NCBI GenBank assembly: GCA_964562575.1
Contig: CAZLTY010000161.1
Coordinates: forward strand, 1 to 11,078
From: SG8-4 sp964562575
GTDB lineage: Bacteria; Planctomycetota; Phycisphaerae; Sedimentisphaerales; Anaerobacaceae
Direction: 5' to 3'
Length of the DNA stretch: 11,078 bases
A model generated the notes under the pieces. That model did not search any database and had not been told where the DNA came from. It was given only the letters and a program-made list of their open reading frames with translations. Both the position numbers and the translations under genes were made by a program. Positions 6,560-11,078 of the stretch are shown piece by piece. How positions within the stretch are numbered: the stretch's first letter is position 1; the number at the start of each line of letters is the position of its first letter.

Positions 6560-8185
6560 ATGAGCGATAAATTGGAATTCAGACGCTATCTTGTCGATAT
6601 TGACTCTATCTCTTCATCGCAGCTTTTTACCGATTGTCTGGTAATCGGCTCCGGAATCGCTGGTCTTCGCGCCGCTCTCGAGACAGCCGAGCATCGCAAC
6701 GTCATCGTTGTCTGCAAAAGCAACGTGAAAGACAGTAACACATTCAAGGCCCAGGGCGGGATCGCCTCGGCCATCGACGAAGCAGATTCATTCGAAGCAC
6801 ACACAGCCGATACGCTCAAGACCGGTTGCCAGATGTGTGACGAAGAAGTGGTCGAGATGGTCGTTCGCCAGGGCCCGGAATTGATAGACCAACTGCTCGG
6901 TTGGGATACCGAGTTCGATCTGTTCGGCAGCCGGATCGCCACAACCCTCGAAGGCGGCCATAGCCATCCTCGCGTAGCCCATGCTCACGGCGACGAAACC
7001 GGGCGGATAATTGCCGAAGCACTGATAGAGAAAGTCAGGCAGAACTCGAAAATCAGGATATTGGACAACTTCTTCGCTATCGACTTGCTCACGAGCAACC
7101 AGAACAAGTGCATGGGAATCATAGGGCGCAACAGCCGGGGTGAGTCGCAGATAATCTGGGCTGCGAGAACGATCCTGGCAACCGGAGGGGCCGGTCGGCT
7201 CTATCGCGAAACTACGAACCCCGAAGTGGCGACGGGCGACGGCATTGCCATGGCGTACCGAGCCGGGGCGGTGCTGAGGGATTTGGAATTCGTACAGTTT
7301 CATCCGACGACGCTCTATATCGCCGGCGCGACAAGGGCCCTGATCACGGAGACTCTTCGAGGCGAAGGGGCCATCCTGGTGAACAACGAAGGCCGGCAGT
7401 TCATGAAGGACTACCACGAAGCCGCCGAGCTTGCGCCGCGCGACGTCGTGAGCCGAGCGATTTTGTCCCAAATGCGAAAGACCGAGTCAACTAACGTCCA
7501 CCTCGATGTCAGGCACTTCGACAAGGCGTACTTTGCAAAGAGATTCCCCTTCATTAACGAGCTTCTCGACAGCTTCGACATTGACATCACCAAGGACCTG
7601 ATACCGGTGCGGCCGAGCGCGCATTACATGATCGGCGGCGTAAAGACCGATAGTTCGGGCAAGACGAGCATCGACAATCTCTACGCCTGCGGCGAAGTAG
7701 CTTCCACCGGACTGCACGGCGCGAACCGACTCGGCAGCAACTCGCTGCTCGAAGGATTGGTGTTCGGCAAGATGGCCGGTCGGGCCGTTTCCCAAGGCGC
7801 AAAGGCAACCGCCGCTCATCTCAAGCACCCGCTGATAGAATACCAAATCCCGCATTCGGACCGCACGCGTCTGGATACCGATGACGTGAGAAACTCGCTT
7901 CGAGCCCTGATGTGGCGAAACGTCGGCATCACCCGATCCAATCAACCGCTTGCCGAAGCACAAGAGATTATCCGGTTTTGGCAAAGGTACGTAATGGACA
8001 AAGTCTTCGATTCGCCCGAAGGCTGGGAATGTCAAAACATGCTCACCGTTTCCCTTCTTATGGCCCAATCGGCCCAGAATCGCCGGGAAAGCCGGGGCGT
8101 CCACTTCAGAAGAGATTTCCCCGTCCCCGACGACGAGCACTTCAAGGAACATATCGAAATCTCAGAAAATACCCACATGAGCTGA
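6560..8185 (+). CDS. nadB: L-aspartate oxidase
   Basis: NadB is the FAD enzyme that oxidises L-aspartate to iminoaspartate, the first step of de novo NAD synthesis. The product is handed to quinolinate synthase NadA. The protein is 541 residues, typical of the family. It belongs to the succinate dehydrogenase/fumarate reductase flavoprotein family. Visible landmarks are the FAD loop VIGSGIAGLRAAL (28-40), TFKAQGGIA (61-69), EGGHSHPRVAHAHGDETGR (131-149), ILATGGAGRLY (205-215) and QFHPTTLY (246-253). RDVVSRAI (294-301) carries the catalytic-type arginine, followed by SAHYMIGGV (353-361) and EVASTGLHGANRLGSNSLLEG (379-399). The ASTGLHGANRL-SNSLLE string separates NadB from SdhA/FrdA. The C-terminal helical region is complete (RESRGVHFRRDFP). 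The ATG at 6560 lacks a clear Shine-Dalgarno sequence. nadA and nadC are not adjacent. Confidence 0.95.
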   Translation: MSDKLEFRRYLVDIDSISSSQLFTDCLVIGSGIAGLRAALETAEHRNVIVVCKSNVKDSNTFKAQGGIASAIDEADSFEAHTADTLKTGCQMCDEEVVEMVVRQGPELIDQLLGWDTEFDLFGSRIATTLEGGHSHPRVAHAHGDETGRIIAEALIEKVRQNSKIRILDNFFAIDLLTSNQNKCMGIIGRNSRGESQIIWAARTILATGGAGRLYRETTNPEVATGDGIAMAYRAGAVLRDLEFVQFHPTTLYIAGATRALITETLRGEGAILVNNEGRQFMKDYHEAAELAPRDVVSRAILSQMRKTESTNVHLDVRHFDKAYFAKRFPFINELLDSFDIDITKDLIPVRPSAHYMIGGVKTDSSGKTSIDNLYACGEVASTGLHGANRLGSNSLLEGLVFGKMAGRAVSQGAKATAAHLKHPLIEYQIPHSDRTRLDTDDVRNSLRALMWRNVGITRSNQPLAEAQEIIRFWQRYVMDKVFDSPEGWECQNMLTVSLLMAQSAQNRRESRGVHFRRDFPVPDDEHFKEHIEISENTHMS

Positions 8186-8328
8186 GACCTGCCTCGCACA
8201 GCAAGTTGAGAATAGTACACTTGAAGGGCAGTAGATTACCGCTATCAAGATCATAAACTTTTATTGTAAAGCTACTTATCATCGCAAAGGCGGAGAGGCT
8301 TCAATCGGGAGCACTGTAATATGGACTT
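8186..8328. other. nadB-rnpB intergenic sequence, nothing recognised
   Basis: About 140 noncoding bases between the nadB stop and the rnpB promoter. No strong hairpin with a T-run, small gene or repeat was recognised on either strand, so the nadB terminator is not apparent. Confidence 0.4.
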
Positions 8329-8358
8329 CTGGCAAAATGGGCGACCATCCGCTACAAT
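8329..8358 (+). promoter_or_regulatory. Predicted promoter of rnpB
   Basis: CTGGCA (8329-8334, four of six -35 consensus bases), an 18-base spacer and TACAAT (8353-8358, five of six -10 bases) would start transcription near 8365. That is roughly 30 bases before the first helix of RNase P RNA. It gives rnpB its own promoter after nadB. Prediction only. Confidence 0.5.
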
Positions 8359-8396
8359 GGTTTTCCGCTGGCCGAACAATAGTCAATAGTCAATTG

Positions 8397-8817
8397 AAAA
8401 GAGTGGGTCGGGCGGTCGCCGGTTCGCCTTGTGCGGGCCGGAGGAAAGTCCGAGCAGGACAGGGCAACGGTGGTGGCTAACGGCCACCCGGGGCGACCCG
8501 CGGGAAAGTGCCGCAGAAAATACACAGCCGATGGTTCCGAGAAGTCGGAACACAGGCAATGGTGAAATGGTGCGGTAAGAGCGCACCGCGGCGTCGGTGA
8601 CGATGCCGGCAGGGTAAACCCCACCGCCTGCAAGACCAAGCAGTTGGCTACTCGGCCCGAGTGTGAGCGGTCCGCCTTCGGCGGATCGGCTCGGCCAACG
8701 GGTAGGTCGCTTGCCGATTCATCGGGAGAGCCGACTGGCAACAGTCGGTCAAGATAAATGGCCGCCGCCCGCCGTTACCGGCGGGATACAGGACTCGGCT
8801 TACAGACCCACTCTTTT
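8397..8817 (+). ncRNA. rnpB: RNase P RNA, bacterial A-type
   Basis: This is the catalytic RNA of ribonuclease P, which removes 5' leaders from tRNA precursors. All the universally conserved blocks are in order. They are GAGGAAAGTCCGAGC (from 8441), GCAGAAAATACACAGCCGATGG (about 8512-8533), AGGGTAAACCCCACC (8611-8625), GGGTAGGTCGCTTG (about 8699-8712, the L15 region that pairs with the tRNA CCA end), AGATAAATGGCCGCC (about 8752-8766) and ACAGGACTCGGCTTACAG near the end. The P1 helix pairs 8397-8409 exactly with 8805-8817, fixing the ends to within a few bases. Six more pairs extend it outward (8391-8396 with 8818-8823). The length of about 420 nucleotides is somewhat above the common A-type size. 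No T-run follows the last helix. Confidence 0.97.
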
Positions 8818-8833
8818 CAGTTGATTAATGATA

Positions 8834-8931
8834 ATTAGACTCCCGCGTCAGAAGTCGATTTCCGTATTGGGAATCAGACTTCAAGATGCGGAAAACGGCC
8901 TTCACAAATACTTATGACGCTGGCGTCTAAT
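8834..8931. repeat. 98-bp nested foldback between rnpB and the lipoprotein gene
   Basis: The outer arms at 8834-8850 and 8915-8931 are inverted copies matching at 15 of 17 bases (ATTAGAC..CGCGTCA against TGACGC..GTCTAAT). Inside, GAAGTC (8851-8856) pairs with GACTTC (8877-8882), and GATTTCC (8857-8863) pairs with GGGAATC (8869-8875), including one G-T pair, around a GTATT loop. It lies between converging transcription units and ends three bases before the stop codon of the leftward gene. It could be a two-way terminator, although it lacks T-runs, or a small nonautonomous mobile repeat. Confidence 0.6.
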
Positions 8932-8934
8932 CAG

Positions 8935-9756
8935 CTATTGTTCGGGCGGCGCGAAAACGCCGAAGAGGATTTTGACCGCAGCGGTATCGCCGCCGGCGAC
9001 CATCCGGACCCTACCCTTGTCGAACGTGATGTGATCGAACTCGAGGCCGTCTGCCTGGCTCAGGGCCGCCACCATCGCGGGCGAGCTGTCAAGTCTGCGC
9101 AGAATCATCTCGAACGTCTGATTCATGAGCATCCCGCAGACGTTGAGCCTCTTGTCAGTCTGCCCCGTTGCCCCGGCGCCAAGCTGATTTATGTCCTTGT
9201 GGAGATTCTCCAGGATGTACTTGAGTACGGCGATCTGCCTTGCGCTGTCATCTGCGTATGATTTCTCGAGCATCTCATTGGGCAATACCATCGCGCAGTC
9301 AAACCTCAGCCCCCGCCTGGACTTGCCCCGCAGGGTCGCACTCCTGTCATCGACCACGAAGAAATACTTGCGGACCACATTTAGCCTGAATTCGTGGAAG
9401 GCAACCATGTTAAACCATATTCGCCGACCGTCCTCGCTCTGGGCCGAAGAAGCAACAACGTTGTCGCTCTGACTGAGCAGCTCGGCTCCCATAAAATACG
9501 GCGCAAGCTCACCCTGCGACCTGTGAATCTTGCCAAGCACATCAAGAGTGAGGCTTTTTTTAAGCTTCGCTCCGTCGTAGGGTGCAGAAAGCATCTCCTC
9601 GAAGGAAGGGCGCTGGGCCCCGGTTCCTGCAGGCCAGGCCAAGCAGCCCCCTGTGAAACCGCACAGGCCCAGGACGGCAAGACCACACAAGAGAACCGCC
9701 GATTGGCGATTCGATGTTTTCGAAATCTCAGCAGAACTTGGGCAAGCAGCAAACAC
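8935..9756 (-). CDS. Probable lipoprotein of unknown function
   Basis: No characterised family is recognised. Counted from the GTG at 9756 the product is 273 residues. An N-terminal signal-like stretch ends in AVLLCGLAVLGLCGFTGGC, which puts a probable lipidated cysteine at residue 38 (weak lipobox). The mature part is soluble and mixed alpha/beta. It includes PSFEEMLSAPYDGAKLKKSL, RRIWFNMVAFHEFRLNVVRKYFFVVDD, a helical segment AVLKYILENLHKDINQLGAGATGQTDKRLN, and VKILFGVFAPPEQ at the end. The start is unsure. The frame stays open upstream to an ATG at 9948 with AGGGA 7 bases before it, but that route runs in frame through a 165-bp MITE-like repeat and would bury the signal peptide about 100 residues in. 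An ATT at 9726 would give a more typical signal peptide but is a rare start. The gene converges on rnpB. Confidence 0.68.
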   Translation of the reverse strand: MFAACPSSAEISKTSNRQSAVLLCGLAVLGLCGFTGGCLAWPAGTGAQRPSFEEMLSAPYDGAKLKKSLTLDVLGKIHRSQGELAPYFMGAELLSQSDNVVASSAQSEDGRRIWFNMVAFHEFRLNVVRKYFFVVDDRSATLRGKSRRGLRFDCAMVLPNEMLEKSYADDSARQIAVLKYILENLHKDINQLGAGATGQTDKRLNVCGMLMNQTFEMILRRLDSSPAMVAALSQADGLEFDHITFDKGRVRMVAGGDTAAVKILFGVFAPPEQ

Positions 9757-9771
9757 AAATTGACCCGGCCT

Positions 9772-9936
9772 AGGAGGCTGTCGGAGAATCCGATCTGGCT
9801 TCGAGCGGCTTGTTGTCCGACTGGACTGCGTCCGGCTGCATCGACGATATACACCGATATCGCCTGCTTCGCCGTCCTTGCCAGTCGAAAAACCGCTCGC
9901 TCTCGGGCCGACGACGGGATTCTCCGACACACTCCT
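9772..9936. mobile_element. MITE-like element, 165 bp, with 20-bp terminal inverted repeats
   Basis: The terminal arms at 9772-9791 (AGGAGGCTGTCGGAGAATCC) and 9917-9936 are inverted copies matching at 18 of 20 bases. Further matched pairs continue inward: CGAGCGG (9802-9808) with CCGCTCG (9893-9899), and CGACTGG (9818-9824) with CCAGTCG (9881-9887). A central CGATAT-6-ATATCG palindrome lies at 9845-9862. The whole element can therefore fold into one long hairpin. It encodes no transposase. Size and structure fit a miniature inverted-repeat transposable element moved in trans. No clear target-site duplication was seen. Its length is a multiple of three and it is open in the frame of the neighbouring lipoprotein gene. 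Confidence 0.65.
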
Positions 9937-9975
9937 GGTCTGCCGCATGGGATTTTCCCTAAAATCACCTTGAAA

Positions 9976-10055
9976 GTAGGATGGGCAACTCGTTTACCCA
10001 TGCTGTAAACATAATGCGACCCGGACTGCATGGGCAGGAAACCTGCCCATCCTAC
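9976..10055. repeat. Inverted-repeat element with GTAGGATGGGCA ends
   Basis: GTAGGATGGGCA (9976-9987) and its exact reverse complement (10044-10055) bound an 80-bp element. Nested inside are GTTTAC/GTAAAC (9992-9997 with 10004-10009), CCCATGC/GCATGGG (9997-10003 with 10028-10034) and a tight hairpin GGGCAGG-AAA-CCTGCCC (10032-10048). It begins 12 bases beyond the stop of the ilvC-derived frame. The tight hairpin could act as a 3'-end stabiliser or weak terminator for that transcript. The overall design looks like a REP or small MITE family. Confidence 0.6.
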
Positions 10056-10067
10056 GTATTCGAAAGT

Positions 10068-11078
10068 CTATGCTTCTTTCGAATCAATCCACTTCATCAT
10101 CTTGCGCAGCTTTCTGCCAACAGTCTCCAATTGGCAGTCGTGGTCTTTCTCGTACAGCGCGTCGAAGTTCTTGTGTCCCGACTTGTACTCATCCACCCAT
10201 TCGGTGGCGAACTCGCCCGACGTGATCTCGTCCAGGATCTTCTTCATCTCGGCCTTGGTCTGTTCGGTAATGATCCTCGGCCCACGGCTCAGATCGCCGT
10301 ACTCGGCGGTGTTGGATACGCTGTACCTCATGTAGTTTATTCCGCCTTGGTACATGAGGTCTACAATCAGCTTGACCTCGTGCATGCACTCGAAATAGGC
10401 AATTTCAGGCTGATATCCGGCTTCGACCAGCGTCTCGAAACCGGCCTTGATCAGCGCGGTAAGACCGCCGCACAGAACCACCTGCTCGCCGAAAAGATCC
10501 GTCTCGGTCTCTTCCCTGTATGTCGTCTCGATGATCCCCGCCCCGGCTCCGCCGATTCCGTTGGCCCAGGCCAGCGCGATCTGCTTGGCATCGCCGGTGG
10601 CGTCCTGCTCGACAGCGATAAGGCAGGGCACGCCGCCGCCTTTCTCGAACTCGCTGCGGACCAGATGTCCGGGCCCCTTGGGAGCGATCATTACGACATT
10701 GATATCTTTGGACGGCTCGATGTACTTGAAGTGAAATCGCAAGTACTCATCGGCGAGCGAGTACTTCCTGATTTTCGACCTCGCGCCTCGTTCTACGGGT
10801 ATATGGGCCGACACGATTTCTGCATCCTCGAGCACCCGAAGATATCGCCGTAGTCCTCCACCGGAGGGCATGCCAATGGCGTCCCCGATCTGAGCGAGCG
10901 ACTTCAGTCCGTCCGACAACTCGGTTACGATGGCGCGGTAGGTCCGATGCTCTCTGAACTGGCTGTAGAAGATGCGGTCCATCTCCCTCAGCATCAACGC
11001 GTTTGGCGTGAAGCAGAGACGGTTCATGTTGTGGTTGAAGGAGCGATCGAGTCGGATGTCCTCCAGATAGCGGGGTAC
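10068..11078 (-). CDS. Chimeric frame: AAA ATPase C-terminal part (ATPase_2/DUF234) joined to truncated ketol-acid reductoisomerase; runs off the right edge
   Basis: One open frame enters from the right edge and stops at 10068. Its first ~120 residues (VPRYLEDIRL ... YRAIVTELSDGLKSLAQIGDAIG ... LRRYLRVLEDAEIV ... KIRKYSLADEYLRFHF) match the end of archaeal-type AAA ATPases: the lid PRYLE motif, a winged helix and the start of DUF234. From about 10740 down it is class I ketol-acid reductoisomerase: MIAPKGPGHLVR, ETETDLFGEQ and ECMHEVKLIVDLMY with the metal-binding Asp/Glu residues, MRYSVSNTAEYGD, and a normal C-terminus. The reductoisomerase lacks its first ~110 residues, including the NADPH-binding Rossmann domain, so it should not catalyse isoleucine/valine synthesis. 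The ATPase lacks most of DUF234, and its Walker motifs lie outside the window. The ATG at 11027 is internal, not the gene start. A real fusion, a pseudogene and an assembly chimera are all possible. Confidence 0.85.
   Translation of the reverse strand, partial: VPRYLEDIRLDRSFNHNMNRLCFTPNALMLREMDRIFYSQFREHRTYRAIVTELSDGLKSLAQIGDAIGMPSGGGLRRYLRVLEDAEIVSAHIPVERGARSKIRKYSLADEYLRFHFKYIEPSKDINVVMIAPKGPGHLVRSEFEKGGGVPCLIAVEQDATGDAKQIALAWANGIGGAGAGIIETTYREETETDLFGEQVVLCGGLTALIKAGFETLVEAGYQPEIAYFECMHEVKLIVDLMYQGGINYMRYSVSNTAEYGDLSRGPRIITEQTKAEMKKILDEITSGEFATEWVDEYKSGHKNFDALYEKDHDCQLETVGRKLRKMMKWIDSKEA
10706..10740 (-). other. Junction between the ATPase-derived and IlvC-derived segments
   Basis: The similarity changes family within FHFKYIEPSKDIN. 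Leucine-Arg-Phe before it belongs to DUF234 (family pattern LADxFLRFxF), while MIAPKGPGH after it belongs to IlvC. Both families plausibly share an HF-KYIEP-like string here, which would offer a short stretch of shared sequence for joining. A GTACTTG/CAAGTAC inverted pair (10722-10728 with 10740-10746) also flanks the point. The exact breakpoint cannot be set from this sequence alone. Confidence 0.6.

Larger units (their letters stand above)
9757..10067. other. Repeat-filled intergenic region
   Basis: About 310 bases between the chimeric ilvC frame and the lipoprotein gene. They are almost entirely occupied by two inverted-repeat elements, listed separately at 9772-9936 and 9976-10055. Between them, at about 9951-9966, GATTTT and AAAATC form a short A/T-rich stem around a four-base loop. 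Apart from the possible N-terminal extension of the lipoprotein frame, I see no gene here. Confidence 0.6.

Noticed and set aside
6788..7471. Minus-strand frame of 227 codons opposite nadB
   Set aside because: nadB is complete and unambiguous on the plus strand; the antisense frame reflects its codon composition.
8352..8741. Minus-strand open frame of 129 codons across the RNase P RNA
   Set aside because: It lies entirely antisense to the conserved rnpB structure, and its translation has no family resemblance.
9394..10008. Plus-strand frame of 204 codons across the MITE-like element and lipoprotein start
   Set aside because: It is low-complexity Arg/Ser/Ala-rich translation of repeat sequence with no start signal, opposite a better candidate gene.
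9981..10853. Plus-strand open frame of 290 codons opposite the ilvC-derived frame
   Set aside because: It is a shadow of a clear protein match on the other strand and begins inside an inverted repeat.
1..11078. A new defence, CRISPR or biosynthetic system
   Set aside because: No repeat-spacer array, nuclease/toxin pair or linked enzyme set was found. The genes are housekeeping or singly unassigned. The AAA ATPase fragment alone is not evidence for a defence system.

Overview
The window suggests a bacterium of moderate-to-high GC. The RNase P RNA is bacterial A-type. Two unassigned small lipoprotein genes and foldback-rich spacers make me suspect a planctomycete (Phycisphaerae-like) or similar environmental lineage. 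That placement is inference from general resemblance; no marker gene here proves it. No rRNA, tRNA or CRISPR array was seen.

Left half (1-5765, minus strand): five genes read leftward and probably form one transcription unit. In order they are a TauE/SafE-type membrane permease, protein-L-isoaspartate O-methyltransferase (pcm), the DNA helicase recG, and a Ktr/Trk potassium uptake pair: the channel subunit KtrB/TrkH and the NAD-binding gating subunit KtrA/TrkA, which runs off the left edge. pcm and recG are tightly coupled, with 15 bases between them. The recG-ktrB and ktrB-ktrA spacers (82 and 106 bases) hold A/T-rich low-complexity sequence, and the second also holds a foldback.

Middle (5766-8823, plus strand): a 172-base divergent region carries a plausible sigma70-like promoter. 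It is followed by a small lipoprotein of unknown function, then nadB (L-aspartate oxidase, first step of NAD synthesis), then rnpB (RNase P RNA) with its own likely promoter.

Right part (8824-11078, minus strand): this part is disturbed. Three separate inverted-repeat elements lie within about 1.25 kb: a 98-bp foldback, a 165-bp MITE-like element and an 80-bp GTAGGATGGGCA element. Between the first two lies a second lipoprotein-like gene of unknown function. The last reading frame is a chimera. Its beginning is the C-terminal part of an archaeal-type AAA ATPase (ATPase_2/DUF234 family), and it continues in frame into the C-terminal two thirds of ketol-acid reductoisomerase (IlvC) without the NADPH-binding domain. 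It is either a real recombination product, which would be dead as a reductoisomerase, or an assembly chimera. It is the most anomalous thing in the window.

I did not find a convincing new multi-gene system. Most of the window is ordinary housekeeping sequence. The points of interest are the chimera, the repeat elements and the two unassigned lipoproteins.
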